A DNA stretch of 64,000 nt, from contig NZ_JNCA01000006.1 of assembly GCF_000695795.1 (NCBI RefSeq), positions 186,001 through 250,000 of the forward strand, written 5' to 3'. Below, piece by piece: positions 33,705 through 43,195 of the stretch. The position numbers were made by a program, and so were the translations under genes. The notes under the pieces were generated by a model. That model was not told the DNA's origin. It saw only the letters and a list, made by a program, of their open reading frames with translations, and did not search any database. Numbering within the stretch: the first letter of the stretch is position 1; each line of letters opens with the position of its first letter. This DNA comes from Flavobacterium seoulense. GTDB lineage: Bacteria; Bacteroidota; Bacteroidia; Flavobacteriales; Flavobacteriaceae.

Positions 33705-35633
33705 TTATTTCAGGAATTTTATAATTGCCATTTCGCATACCAGAAAGAGCAGTGCAAAGATAACAAACCATTTCCAAAGTTGATTATCCATTCGGTTGGT
33801 TTGTAAGCTATGAAAAACGCTTTCTATAGATTCGGCTGTATTGTAATCAGATAAAATAGTTTTATCAGGAGAATTCAAATTACTTTCTGTTCGATTGTAG
33901 TTAAAACTAATATTTTCTACCCATTTTTTTTGATTCAAAATTTCAAAATTTCCGGCTTCCAATGGTAAATCATTAAAAGTCATTTTAACTTTTGAATTCA
34001 TAATTTGCTGAATAGGAATAAATTGTTCGATACTGTTTTTTACTTCTAAAATAGCGTCTTTTGCTAAGGAAGCTTCAACAAAAAATGGATTTTGGTTTCC
34101 AATAATAAGTGCATTTATTCCGTTGTTTTTATTAAATAAAGCCATTTTATAAAATGTAGGAACAATTAATGGGGATTGTTGAAAATTAGAATTTTGATTA
34201 TTAATTGGTGCCGAAAAAACAGCAACAGCGCCATTTTGAGTTTGTAAAATGCTTAAAAAAGCAGTTTGGTCATCATAAATTAAAGCTGCTGGATTTGCAT
34301 TAGCAATAGCAAAAGAAGTTTTAGTAGAAGGATATTGAAAATTAGAAATCTTATTTTCAAAAACACCTGAAAATAAAGGATGATCGAAGTTGATTTTAGT
34401 AATTAACTTTTCGACGTTTTCTAATGATTTGAATTGAATGTTACCAAAATTTCCTAAAAAAGTATTTAAGGCTGTAATTGTACTTTTTGCTGAAGGAATC
34501 ACAATTAGATTGCCGCCTTTTTGAACAAAAGATTTTAACGTAATTTGTAAAGCTTGCGGAATTTCGTCTAATTCGTTCAGGATAATAACATCTTGTTTTT
34601 CGAGGCTGTTGTAGTCTAAGGAAGCAATTTCTGAATTAGTGTAAATAAACTCATCATTAGTGTAAATTCGGCTTAGAAATTGATTTTTTGTAGCTTCGCC
34701 AATACTAATAACTGTGGTCTTTTTTTCTTTGGCTATGCTAAAATAATAGTTGTTGTCATAAGTCAATCCATTATCAGAAATCGTTACATAACCGTGAAAT
34801 TCTTGTTTTGGAATGCTGAATTGTAATGTTTTTTTAGAAGTTTCTATATTAGAAACTGTTTTTGCAATTAGTTTATTTTGATTGTAAATCGCTACCGAAA
34901 CAGGTTTTATATCAGTGCCAAAACCAGATAATTTTACATTAACGTCATAAAAATCATTGGTGGTTTCATTGATAAAAACACTATCAATTGAAATATTATT
35001 TTTTTGTTCTGCTTTGGGAATAATAAAATAGCTGCTATTATTCTTGTCAATATTTTGAAGCTGTTTTTGGTTTATCCCAATAGCATCAGTAATGATAATA
35101 ACATCTTTTTTAGCATTGGTTTGATGTGCATTTATTTTGCTTAATAAATGATTTAGTTCAAAAGGAACAGCGCTGTATTTTAAATTTTGTAACGTATTTC
35201 TAATTGATTTAATATCGGTATTCCAATAACTTTCGGTATTGGTTAGTAACGAAAAATTAGTGTTTTCAGGTGTGTTTTCCAGTAATTCCTGTACCGCTCT
35301 TTTTAGCAATTCGCCTTGTTTTCCTTTGGCTTGCATACTAAAGGAATTATCCAGAATAATATACATTTCGTTCAGACTGTTTTTACTGTCTTTGGCTTTA
35401 AAAAAAGGCTGAGCGAATGCTAAAATGATAAATGTTAGTAATAATAAACGGGTACAAAGAAGTAACCACTTTTTTAATTGGGAACTTTTTCGGGTTTGGA
35501 TAGAAATCGATTGTAAGAACTGAACATTGGTAAAATATTCTTTTTTAAACCGACGAAACTGAAATAAATGAACCAAAACAGGTACAATCAATAAAAAAAG
35601 AAAGTATAAAATTTCAGGATGTTTGAATTGCAT
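33705..35633 (-). CDS. BatA-domain / von Willebrand factor A-like membrane protein
   Basis: The protein has 642 residues. It starts with the BatA N-terminal signature (FKHPEILYFLFLLIVPVLVHLFQFRRFKK), a first helix at about residues 8-24 and a second at about 57-75. A vWA-like region follows with MYIILDNSFSMQAKGKQG (MIDAS DxSxS, about residues 91-97). A large beta-rich periplasmic part leads to a last helix at the C-terminus (WFVIFALLFLVCEMAI). Such proteins belong to the Bacteroidota aerotolerance (Bat)-like group; the exact role is unknown. It heads the operon with the dihydroorotase homologue. A TATTTTTG box on the minus strand at 35666-35659 may be its -7. Confidence 0.85.
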   Translation of the reverse strand: MQFKHPEILYFLFLLIVPVLVHLFQFRRFKKEYFTNVQFLQSISIQTRKSSQLKKWLLLCTRLLLLTFIILAFAQPFFKAKDSKNSLNEMYIILDNSFSMQAKGKQGELLKRAVQELLENTPENTNFSLLTNTESYWNTDIKSIRNTLQNLKYSAVPFELNHLLSKINAHQTNAKKDVIIITDAIGINQKQLQNIDKNNSSYFIIPKAEQKNNISIDSVFINETTNDFYDVNVKLSGFGTDIKPVSVAIYNQNKLIAKTVSNIETSKKTLQFSIPKQEFHGYVTISDNGLTYDNNYYFSIAKEKKTTVISIGEATKNQFLSRIYTNDEFIYTNSEIASLDYNSLEKQDVIILNELDEIPQALQITLKSFVQKGGNLIVIPSAKSTITALNTFLGNFGNIQFKSLENVEKLITKINFDHPLFSGVFENKISNFQYPSTKTSFAIANANPAALIYDDQTAFLSILQTQNGAVAVFSAPINNQNSNFQQSPLIVPTFYKMALFNKNNGINALIIGNQNPFFVEASLAKDAILEVKNSIEQFIPIQQIMNSKVKMTFNDLPLEAGNFEILNQKKWVENISFNYNRTESNLNSPDKTILSDYNTAESIESVFHSLQTNRMDNQLWKWFVIFALLFLVCEMAIIKFLK

Positions 35634-35740
35634 TCTTGATTTTGGTTTTATTTAGTTCCAAAAATACAAATTTGTAAACAGTTGTAAGTTTTTACAAAGT
35701 AATTTTTTAGAATTCAGCTTGCAGAATGCAAAAGCAAAAA

Positions 35741-35776
35741 AGCAGATTTCAAATTATACTTAATCTGAAATCTGCT
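35741..35776 (-). terminator. Terminator after the helicase gene
   Basis: AGCAGATTTCA and TGAAATCTGCT are perfect 11-base arms. Read leftward, the stem is followed by a TTTTTTGCTTTT tract. It ends the helicase transcript and protects the BatA operon. Confidence 0.8.
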
Positions 35777-35809
35777 TTCTGATGACTGTTTTCTGCCTTC
35801 CTGAATAGT

Positions 35810-37159
35810 TTATTTTTTTTTCTTCTTTTTAGCAGCCTGGTTTTTCAACATATTTCTATTGACAGAACCATGCGTTTTTTTCTTTGTTTTAGAAGGTCCT
35901 CCAAGATTTACTTTTGTATTCTTTTTAGCCTTTTCGTGAAAAGCAGCTCCGCCTTCAATTTTAGGTTTTTTCATTAAAAACTTAATGGGCTGTTTATCTT
36001 TTTCAGGACCAATTAGTTTATCTGAGATTCCAACTTCTTCAGGAAAATCTTCAATTTCTAATTCCATATCCATTAATACTTCGGCTTCTACTTTAGCATC
36101 TTCTTCGCGTGGCGAAATAAAACTAATCGCAGTTCCTGTAGCATCAGCACGACCGGTACGACCTATACGGTGCATGTACAATTCGGCAAATTCTGGCATT
36201 TCAAAATTGATTACATGAGTAATATTCGAAATGTCTAAACCTCTCGCCATAATATCAGTAGTGATCAATCCGCGAAGATTGCCTTCCTGAAATTCTGCCA
36301 TTGTATTCAAACGGTAATTTTGAGATTTATTCGAATGAATAACACCAAATTGCCCGTCAAAATCTTCTTCAATGCGTTCGTGAAGCATGTCAGAAATCTT
36401 TTTGTTATTTACAAAAATCAAAACCCGACTCATGTCTTCGTTGGTTTCCAATAAATGTTTTAATAAATTGACTTTGGTATTAAAATTAGGAACATTATAA
36501 GTAATCTGTTTGATGTTCTCTAATGGAGTTCCCGATGCTGAAAGTGTTACTTCTTCCGGATAATCAAAATAATCGTTCAGGATAGCATCGACTTCATCAG
36601 TCATTGTAGCCGAAAATAGAATGTTTTGACGTTTTTTAGGCATCATTGCTAATAATGCTGTAAGCTGAACTCTGAAACCTAAGTTTAGCATTTCGTCAAA
36701 TTCGTCAATGACTAATTTTTGAGTATCTTCAAAACGAACTACATTGTCAAGTGCTAAATCCATTGTTCTTCCGGGAGTTCCCACAAGAATATCTGAACCT
36801 TCGTAAACCGTTTTTTTCTGTGTATTGATATTCACACCACCAAAAATTCCGATGGTTCGAATAGACATAAACTGCGTTAGTTTTTCTATTTCTTCTACAA
36901 CCTGAACAACCAATTCTCTGGTGGGAACCAGAATGACAATTTTAGGTGTATGTGTGGTACTAAACTTATACTGTTTTAGTAATGGTAATAAATAAGCAAA
37001 AGTTTTACCTGTTCCGGTTTGCGCAATTCCCATCATATCTCTTCCTGACATAATTACAGAGAAAGATTTTTCCTGGATAGGAGTAGGAGTGGAGAATCCT
37101 AATTCATCAATTGCTTTTTGTAATGATTTAGGAAGATTGAATTGCTCGAAAGTGGCCAT
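35810..37159 (-). CDS. DEAD-box family RNA helicase with DEFD motif II
   Basis: The protein has 449 residues with both RecA-like domains: Q motif (FNLPKSLQKAIDELGFSTPTPIQ), Walker A AQTGTGKT, motif Ib TPGRTMDL, SAT (motif III), RGLDI and HRIGRTGRA. Motif II reads VIDEFDEML, so the name-giving DEAD is DEFD. The C-terminal tail (about residues 370-449) is lysine-rich and ends in a run of Lys, probably an RNA-binding tail. It acts in RNA remodelling, probably ribosome assembly or cold response. It has its own consensus promoter upstream. Confidence 0.92.
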   Translation of the reverse strand: MATFEQFNLPKSLQKAIDELGFSTPTPIQEKSFSVIMSGRDMMGIAQTGTGKTFAYLLPLLKQYKFSTTHTPKIVILVPTRELVVQVVEEIEKLTQFMSIRTIGIFGGVNINTQKKTVYEGSDILVGTPGRTMDLALDNVVRFEDTQKLVIDEFDEMLNLGFRVQLTALLAMMPKKRQNILFSATMTDEVDAILNDYFDYPEEVTLSASGTPLENIKQITYNVPNFNTKVNLLKHLLETNEDMSRVLIFVNNKKISDMLHERIEEDFDGQFGVIHSNKSQNYRLNTMAEFQEGNLRGLITTDIMARGLDISNITHVINFEMPEFAELYMHRIGRTGRADATGTAISFISPREEDAKVEAEVLMDMELEIEDFPEEVGISDKLIGPEKDKQPIKFLMKKPKIEGGAAFHEKAKKNTKVNLGGPSKTKKKTHGSVNRNMLKNQAAKKKKKK

Positions 37160-37176
37160 AAAACGTATATTTTGTG

Positions 37177-37208
37177 CAAAGATAGTCTTTTTAAAAACAA
37201 ACGTTCAA
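37177..37208 (-). promoter_or_regulatory. Consensus promoter of the helicase gene
   Basis: On the minus strand TTG (37208-37206) and TATCTTTG (37184-37177) are separated by 21 bases. The -33 element is only about 8 bp from the stop codon of the YaiO gene, so the helicase can be transcribed independently of the upstream operon. Confidence 0.75.
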
Positions 37209-37215
37209 TATATGC

Positions 37216-38475
37216 TTATTTGAATCTTAAATCCCAGGAAACTGTAAGTGAATAAACCCAAAAATAATTTCCAGGATTGAAGCTTATTTCCTGATGCGCT
37301 ACATCAAATTGAGCGCTCCAGGCATTTTTATTTTTATGAGTGGTAAAAAAGTAACCTACATTTAAACGTTCTGTTTTTAAATTTACAATAGGTGTATCAT
37401 TGGTGCTAAATATAAACTGATTCACTTCGGGAGAAGTTCCCATGCTGAAGGTGAAACTTAAATAATTATCGGCATTGCTGCGGTATTTTCTATAGTTGAT
37501 AGCTCCTGATGTACTGGTATTGCCATCAATAGGTGTGAAATAAGGACGTAATGACCAATAACTATTTCCTGTGTACCAACCAATGGAACCTGTATAAATA
37601 CTGGTATTTGTACTGTATTTTAAATTTCTAAAACCTGCCGAAATTTCTAAACCATGTGGTAACGATTTGTACAATTCAGCGCCATATTTTAAATCAGGAA
37701 AAATAGGAGAATCAGCAAAACCTAGATTTATGTAAGCATAAAGTCCTTTGGTAATTTTAGGATATAAATCAAATTCTAGCTGAGAACCATTCTCATTAAA
37801 TCGTCGGTTAAAATTATATTTTGCAATGATATTTCCGTATTTAGTTTGTTTACCATAACTAAAAGTATAGTATTGCATTGGATCGAAAACTTTAGAATAC
37901 ACATCAACAGCAGCTTTTAGACCAACAGAGTTTGTGAATGCTGTATTGCCTAATTCAGTTAAGAATTCTTGTGCTTTTTGATCATCGGGATTTTGAATTA
38001 ATACCTCTTTGATAGTGTTTTTAGCTTCAACGGTATTGTTAGTGTTTTTTAGCGCTGTAGCTTTTAAAAGCAGTAATTCAGCATCATTAGGAAATAATTT
38101 TAAGGCTTTTTTAGTCATTTCGACTGCTTCAAAATGTGCTTCACTCCAGGATTCATTCTTAATAGCTGCAATCCAGTTATCTTTGTTTTCGGGAGCTTTT
38201 TCGATAACATAAGCAAATTCTTTTCGTGCTTTTTTGTAATCGCCATCCCAGGCATAAGTTGATGCTAAAAAAGAACGGACATCATGATATTCAGGATATT
38301 TATTCAGAACATTCAATAAAGTGTCCTGCGCTTGTTTTCGATGCTGATTAAAAGCTAGTTGCCGAGCTGTTTCTAAAGAAACATCCGGATCTCCTTTGTA
38401 ACCTTGTGCTTGTATTTGGAAAAAGCAAATCAATGTAAATAGTAAAGTTAATTTGATAACGGGCTTGTTTATCAT
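37216..38475 (-). CDS. TPR and YaiO-type outer-membrane beta-barrel protein
   Basis: The protein has 419 residues with a signal peptide (LTLLFTLICFFQIQAQ). Residues ~30-185 contain TPR-like helices (HRKQAQDTLLNVLNKYPEYHD, GDYKKARKEFAYVIEKAPEN, AVEMTKKALKLFPNDAELLL, AKNTIKEVLIQNPDDQKAQEF). From ~190 on, alternating aromatic beta-strands form a YaiO-family barrel ending in VSWDLRFK, with a C-terminal aromatic residue typical of outer-membrane insertion. Periplasmic TPR plus barrel is also the plan of the PgaA exporter. It follows the GT2 gene by 40 bp, so a role in export of the polymer is inferred. Confidence 0.82.
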   Translation of the reverse strand: MINKPVIKLTLLFTLICFFQIQAQGYKGDPDVSLETARQLAFNQHRKQAQDTLLNVLNKYPEYHDVRSFLASTYAWDGDYKKARKEFAYVIEKAPENKDNWIAAIKNESWSEAHFEAVEMTKKALKLFPNDAELLLLKATALKNTNNTVEAKNTIKEVLIQNPDDQKAQEFLTELGNTAFTNSVGLKAAVDVYSKVFDPMQYYTFSYGKQTKYGNIIAKYNFNRRFNENGSQLEFDLYPKITKGLYAYINLGFADSPIFPDLKYGAELYKSLPHGLEISAGFRNLKYSTNTSIYTGSIGWYTGNSYWSLRPYFTPIDGNTSTSGAINYRKYRSNADNYLSFTFSMGTSPEVNQFIFSTNDTPIVNLKTERLNVGYFFTTHKNKNAWSAQFDVAHQEISFNPGNYFWVYSLTVSWDLRFK

Positions 38476-38515
38476 TATTCTGATTCTTTTGAGTTTGATG
38501 TTTTTTGGAATTAAT

Positions 38516-39946
38516 TTAATTGCTGCTCATTCCTTTTCGGGTCATTTCGCCCCATTTGATTGATTTATTAAAATAATAATCAAAATTACCTTTTATAGCG
38601 GCATATAAAATAAAAGGATGGTTCAATATTGGCTCAGTAAAAGCGGTTTTAATAAGCTGTTTTCCCATTCCTCTTTTAGTATATTGATGATAAGTAAGTT
38701 CTTCGGCAATAATAGTAATAATCGAAAATAATACGGTAAAAAGATAAGCAACAATAAGAAATAAAACGGCATAATCCCACACTACATTATTTGTTACAAT
38801 GAGTAGTAAAAAGTAAAAAAGACCAAGTACTTCTATAATAGGAGCTAACCTTTCGAATAAAAACCAATACGGATAACTAAGTATTCCTAATGAATTGTAT
38901 TTAGGATTAAATCCAATTTTTTTATGTTTTTTAAGTGTTTCAATAGTTCCACGAGTCCAGCGGTTTCTTTGTGAAATAAAAATTTTGTAATTATCCGGCG
39001 CTTCTGTCCAGCATAACGGATCAGGAATGTAGGCTACTTTGTATTTGGCTTTTTTCTCTTCCATGTAGCGTCTCATTCGTACAATAATTTCCATGTCTTC
39101 ACCCACGGTTTTGGTATCATAACCGCCTACTTCAAGTGCGATTTTTTTATCGAATAAGCCAAAAGCTCCCGAGATAACTAATAATCCGTTGAGTTTGCTC
39201 CATGCCATTCGACCTAAAAGAAAAGCTCTTAAATATTCAAGAATTTGTCCTCTTACAATGCTATTTTTAGGGAAATTAATGTCTAATAATTTTCCGTCTT
39301 TTATAATGCAGGAATTGGCAATTCTAATCACACCGCCTGCGGCAATAACTTTGTGGTCAGTAGCTTCAAGAAAAGGTTTGATCATTTTTTGCAAAGAATC
39401 TTCCAGCAGTAAACAATCAACATCAATGCAGGCTACATATTTATTGGTACTGATATTTAATCCTAAATTTAGTGCATCCGCTTTTCCGCCATTTTCTTTG
39501 TCTACTACAATTAATTTTTCAAAAGCTGGATTGGTCGATTTAAAAACGCCTTTTCGAAGCGGTTTAGTAGCTACCTGATTATTGATTAAATAATCGACTT
39601 TTACCAAATCATAAGCTTCGATGAGTTTTTCTAAAGTGTCGTCTTTACTACCGTCATTTATTATAATTACATCATAATTTACATAATGGTTTGAAAGTAA
39701 GGAACGCACATTTTCTACAATATTTAAACTTTCATTATAAGCCGGAGCAATAATAGAAATGGATGGCGAGATAGATGAAGATAAGATTTCGGTGTAATTT
39801 ACGAAGCTGTTTTTCTTCATGTAATTGACCGTTTCAAAAGCAGAAATTATCGCTAAAATAATGTACGATGAAATAGCAGCAATTGCAAAACCAAAAAAGA
39901 TATAATCAAAAAAGTTGATAAGTTGTTCCGGTAAATTTAGCATCAT
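38516..39946 (-). CDS. Processive GT2 glycosyltransferase (PgaC/BcsA-like)
   Basis: The protein has 476 residues. An N-terminal membrane helix (about 14-36) precedes the GT-A domain with APAYNE (67-72), INDGS (96-100), DVDC (175-178), GED (282-284) and the processive QRNRW motif (326-330). Three or four C-terminal helices follow (about 355-440). The D,D,D,QxxRW set marks a membrane synthase that extends a beta-linked polysaccharide and secretes it through its own channel, as in poly-GlcNAc, hyaluronan or cellulose synthases. It lies 2 bp after the HEAT gene. The polymer is unknown, and no deacetylase or BcsB-like partner is adjacent. Confidence 0.9.
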   Translation of the reverse strand: MMLNLPEQLINFFDYIFFGFAIAAISSYIILAIISAFETVNYMKKNSFVNYTEILSSSISPSISIIAPAYNESLNIVENVRSLLSNHYVNYDVIIINDGSKDDTLEKLIEAYDLVKVDYLINNQVATKPLRKGVFKSTNPAFEKLIVVDKENGGKADALNLGLNISTNKYVACIDVDCLLLEDSLQKMIKPFLEATDHKVIAAGGVIRIANSCIIKDGKLLDINFPKNSIVRGQILEYLRAFLLGRMAWSKLNGLLVISGAFGLFDKKIALEVGGYDTKTVGEDMEIIVRMRRYMEEKKAKYKVAYIPDPLCWTEAPDNYKIFISQRNRWTRGTIETLKKHKKIGFNPKYNSLGILSYPYWFLFERLAPIIEVLGLFYFLLLIVTNNVVWDYAVLFLIVAYLFTVLFSIITIIAEELTYHQYTKRGMGKQLIKTAFTEPILNHPFILYAAIKGNFDYYFNKSIKWGEMTRKGMSSN

Positions 39947-39948
39947 AA

Positions 39949-41052
39949 TTAACTGGCTATGGTTAAATCTTTATCTATTGTAAAATCGGTCGCAGTGGTG
40001 TTGATTTTAAACGTATTATCGTCATCCACAGTGATAAGGTTCAATATTTTCATTACCGAAATTCGAATGAAAAAGTTCTCATTTTCTATATGGTCGCGAA
40101 CAAACGGAATATCATCTGGCACTGCCATTTCTTCCATCATTTTGAAAAAAGCAATTTGTTCGTCGAGACTTCTCGTGAAATAATCTTCTTTTAAAACAGC
40201 TACAGCTTCATAAATTCCTAAATGAGCAACAACATTAATGGCTTCAATTCTAATTTGAATATCAGCATGATTAAAAAGTGCTATAATCTCATCTTTTACA
40301 CCATATTGATTATAAATTTTAGCTAATTTCAATGTAAATGAAAGTACAGAATTGTTAGTCGATTGTAGCCAGTTATTCATATCAGGAACTTCCAGATTAT
40401 TGAATTTATTCAAAATTTCTAACAATTGAATCTGATCCCATTCTGATAACGGATTTTCTAAAACGTTTAAAAATTCGAGTCCGTCGAAGCGAAATAATTT
40501 CACCAAATATTTTTGAATTTCGTTGCGAACTTCTTTTTTAGGATGATTGATTAATTGAATAATTTCATCGTGAGCTTCTTTGATTTCGAATAAGGTTAAT
40601 TCTCTGATTGCTCTGGCAACAGTATCCCATTTTTTACTCTTTAATTTAGAAGTAGCCGAATCAATAAGTCCAGTTTGATAATATAAATTCTGAATTGCAT
40701 CTGAAGTTTCCCCCGAAATTTCGTTCTTCAACTTTAAAAAAGTAGCAATTATTAGTTTTCTTTTTAAGCGGTTTTCGGAACTTTTTTTGAAATAAGTAAT
40801 TATTTGTTGCTGCTGTAAGTTGTTATTTTTATCATCATCAGCATACAGATATTCTATAAGTTCGGCTTCGTACTTTTTTTTATAGGTAGCCTCTATCCGT
40901 CCTTTTATTCTTAATCTGTCTCTTAGGTTTTTTAGATAAATAACCAATAGTATTATAATTGCTATAAAAAACAATGATAAATAAGTACAGAATTGAATAA
41001 TAGGATGGGAGTTATTTAATGCTTCAACTATATTTTGAAGTAATTCTACCAT
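39949..41052 (-). CDS. Membrane-anchored HEAT-repeat protein
   Basis: The protein has 367 residues from ATG 41052; an in-frame TTG nine bases upstream is less likely. One N-terminal helix (FCTYLSLFFIAIIILLVIYL) is followed by a cytosolic alpha-helical solenoid with HEAT-like units, for example WDTVARAIRELTLFEIKEAHDEI, HPKKEVRNEIQKYLVKLF, HADIQIRIEAINVVAHLG and NENFFIRISVMKILNL. Such solenoids hold protein complexes together. Being between the response regulator and the GT2 synthase, it may couple them, which is inference. Confidence 0.8.
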   Translation of the reverse strand: MVELLQNIVEALNNSHPIIQFCTYLSLFFIAIIILLVIYLKNLRDRLRIKGRIEATYKKKYEAELIEYLYADDDKNNNLQQQQIITYFKKSSENRLKRKLIIATFLKLKNEISGETSDAIQNLYYQTGLIDSATSKLKSKKWDTVARAIRELTLFEIKEAHDEIIQLINHPKKEVRNEIQKYLVKLFRFDGLEFLNVLENPLSEWDQIQLLEILNKFNNLEVPDMNNWLQSTNNSVLSFTLKLAKIYNQYGVKDEIIALFNHADIQIRIEAINVVAHLGIYEAVAVLKEDYFTRSLDEQIAFFKMMEEMAVPDDIPFVRDHIENENFFIRISVMKILNLITVDDDNTFKINTTATDFTIDKDLTIAS

Positions 41053-41069
41053 ACAGCTCAATTAAAGCT

Positions 41070-41438
41070 TTACTGCAATAATCTTTTGATACGAATAATT
41101 AATTCGTTTGGACTAAAAGGTTTGCTCATAAAATCGGTAGCACCCAGATTAAAAGCATTTAAAACCATTTCTTCCTGACCAGCAGATGAAAATACAACGA
41201 TAGGCGTTTTCTTTTCTAACTTGTTTCTAACATGACTAATCACTTCTAATCCGCTTATAAAAGGCATCATGATGTCAGTTAAGATCATATCAGGTTCGTT
41301 ACCTTCAATAAGATCAACAGCTTCCTTACCGTTGGTCGCTATTAAAAGTTGATAACCTTCTTTTTCTAATTTGAATTGTAACAATTTTGAAAGGATAGAA
41401 TTATCCTCGGCCAGAACAATTTTTTTTGAAAGCTTCAT
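41070..41438 (-). CDS. Single-domain response regulator
   Basis: The protein has 122 residues from ATG 41438; the frame extends to 41543 but MKLSKKIVLAEDNS is the canonical receiver start. It has the acidic pair ED (residues 11-12), phosphoacceptor Asp55 in ILTDIMMP, Ser in VVFSSAG and Lys in FMSKPFSP. There is no output domain, so it probably signals by protein contact. It is the first gene of the HEAT-GT2-YaiO operon; no kinase is adjacent. Confidence 0.9.
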   Translation of the reverse strand: MKLSKKIVLAEDNSILSKLLQFKLEKEGYQLLIATNGKEAVDLIEGNEPDMILTDIMMPFISGLEVISHVRNKLEKKTPIVVFSSAGQEEMVLNAFNLGATDFMSKPFSPNELIIRIKRLLQ

Positions 41439-41613
41439 TTCTTGTAGGTTATTAGTTTTTTGTAATTGGGGTTTTACAAGATAAAAGTAATGAATAATTT
41501 CAATAACATCGATTAAGTGCTTAAAATAATCGATAAAAAACACTTTTTAAGCTAATGTTGAGTAAAAGTATTACAGTGGAATAATTTTATGTTTTTTCGA
41601 ATTTAAAAACAAT

Positions 41614-42378
41614 TTAGAAGTCTTCAAAAATACCAAGTCCAAAAAGAGCAAAATCATATTTTACTGGATCAGTTGCATCGAATTCTCTAAGTTTTGAATC
41701 CAATTCTAAAAGTGCTTTTCCGTCGTTTTGTTTACGGTTAAGTAAGCCTAATTTTCGGGCAACATTTCCTGAATGTAGGTCTAATGGACATGAAAGTAGA
41801 GCAGGAGAAATAGTTTTCCAGATTCCTAAATCAACGCCTTTGTTGTCTTGACGGCACATCCATCTTAGGAACATATTAATCCTCTTGGCCGCCGAATTAT
41901 TCAGTGGATCTGAAATGTGTTTCTGAGTTCTTGATAAATGCGGAATTTCAAAAAAGAGTTGCTTGAATTCGGAGATACTTTTTTGCATCGAATCAGCCGT
42001 TTGATTTTTCGCAAAAACAGCTTCCAGTCCGTTATGGTTTTTATAAATATTTTGTAAAGACTTCATGAAACCTACAAAATCCTGCCCGTTAAAAGTACGG
42101 TGTACAAAAGTTTCTAATCGAACTAAATCATCTTCAGAATGAGACATAACAAAATCGTAAGGAGCATTTCCCATTAATTCCATCATGCGATGACTATTTT
42201 TGATAATCATTTTTCGGTTACCCCAGGCAATTGTCGCGCTTAGAAAACCAGCAATTTCAATATCTTCTTTTTGAGTAAATAAATGCGGAATTTGTACAGG
42301 ATCACTTTCGATAAAATCAAGTGTATTGTATTGAATTACTTTTTGATCAAGAAAATCTTTAAGTTCAGTTTTATTCAT
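41614..42378 (-). CDS. DUF2400 / TIGR02757 family protein
   Basis: The protein has 254 residues. It matches the TIGR02757 family by [27 protein letters not shown], the [19 protein letters not shown] segment, and [17 protein letters not shown]. The helical pattern and [10 protein letters not shown] resemble HhH-type DNA glycosylases, but no activity is established. It overlaps the LolD-like gene by 8 bp, so both are co-transcribed. No membrane segment or signal is seen. Confidence 0.82.
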   Translation of the reverse strand: MNKTELKDFLDQKVIQYNTLDFIESDPVQIPHLFTQKEDIEIAGFLSATIAWGNRKMIIKNSHRMMELMGNAPYDFVMSHSEDDLVRLETFVHRTFNGQDFVGFMKSLQNIYKNHNGLEAVFAKNQTADSMQKSISEFKQLFFEIPHLSRTQKHISDPLNNSAAKRINMFLRWMCRQDNKGVDLGIWKTISPALLSCPLDLHSGNVARKLGLLNRKQNDGKALLELDSKLREFDATDPVKYDFALFGLGIFEDF

Positions 42379-43036
42379 TGCTAATTAATCCATCAATCAT
42401 CACCAGTTTTCTATCAGCCATATTAGCTAATTCTTCGTTGTGAGTTACAATAACAAAAGTTTGTCCTAATTCATCTCTTAATTTAAAAAACAATTGATGT
42501 AAATTTTCTGCGGAAGCAGTGTCTAAATTTCCCGAAGGTTCATCGGCAAAAATCACTGCTGGTTTGTTTATTAATGCTCTGGCGACGGCTACACGTTGTT
42601 GTTCTCCGCCCGAAAGTTCGCTGGGTTTGTGATTAATTCGATGCGAAAGACCTAGATAAGTTAATAGTTTTATAGCTTCTTCTTCAGTTTCTTTCTTTGG
42701 TTTTTTTGCTATAAATGCAGGGATACATACATTTTCAAGTGCCGTAAATTCAGGTAATAATTGATGAAACTGAAAGATAAAACCAAGGTTTAAATTTCTG
42801 AATTTAGATAAATTTTTGTCGTTCATAGACAAAATATCTTCGTTGTTAATTCGAAGTTCAATTTCCTTATCTTTATCAGGACGGTCTAAAGTGCCTAAAA
42901 TTTGTAACAATGTTGTTTTTCCTGCTCCTGAAGCGCCTACAATAGATACAATTTCTCCTTTTTGAATATGTAAATCTACACCTTTTAAAACATGAAGTTG
43001 ATCGTAATATTTGTGTACGTTTTTGGCTTGTATCAT
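42371..43036 (-). CDS. LolD-like ABC transporter ATP-binding protein
   Basis: The protein has 221 residues. Walker [10 protein letters not shown] (about residues 33-41), Q loop [16 protein letters not shown], signature [15 protein letters not shown] and Walker [14 protein letters not shown], with the switch His in VTHNEE. The [14 protein letters not shown] pattern and size are those of LolD/MacB-class ATPases, which drive release of lipoproteins from the inner membrane or act in efflux. The membrane partner is not adjacent. Confidence 0.88.
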   Translation of the reverse strand: MIQAKNVHKYYDQLHVLKGVDLHIQKGEIVSIVGASGAGKTTLLQILGTLDRPDKDKEIELRINNEDILSMNDKNLSKFRNLNLGFIFQFHQLLPEFTALENVCIPAFIAKKPKKETEEEAIKLLTYLGLSHRINHKPSELSGGEQQRVAVARALINKPAVIFADEPSGNLDTASAENLHQLFFKLRDELGQTFVIVTHNEELANMADRKLVMIDGLISNE

Positions 43037-43195
43037 TGTTAGCAGTTTTTACAAAGAAACAAAGATTTTAGTGATTATAAAATTGGAAGAAGTATATTTT
43101 TAGACTAAAAAGCATAAATTTGAGTTAATAAAGAATGCTTGCTTTTATGAAAAGATTAATGAAAGCAACAGATACAATCAAAAAAGAAAACGAAT

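Noticed and set aside
39189..39578. 129-codon frame antisense to the GT2 gene
   Set aside because: Lies wholly inside the conserved GT2 domain on the other strand.
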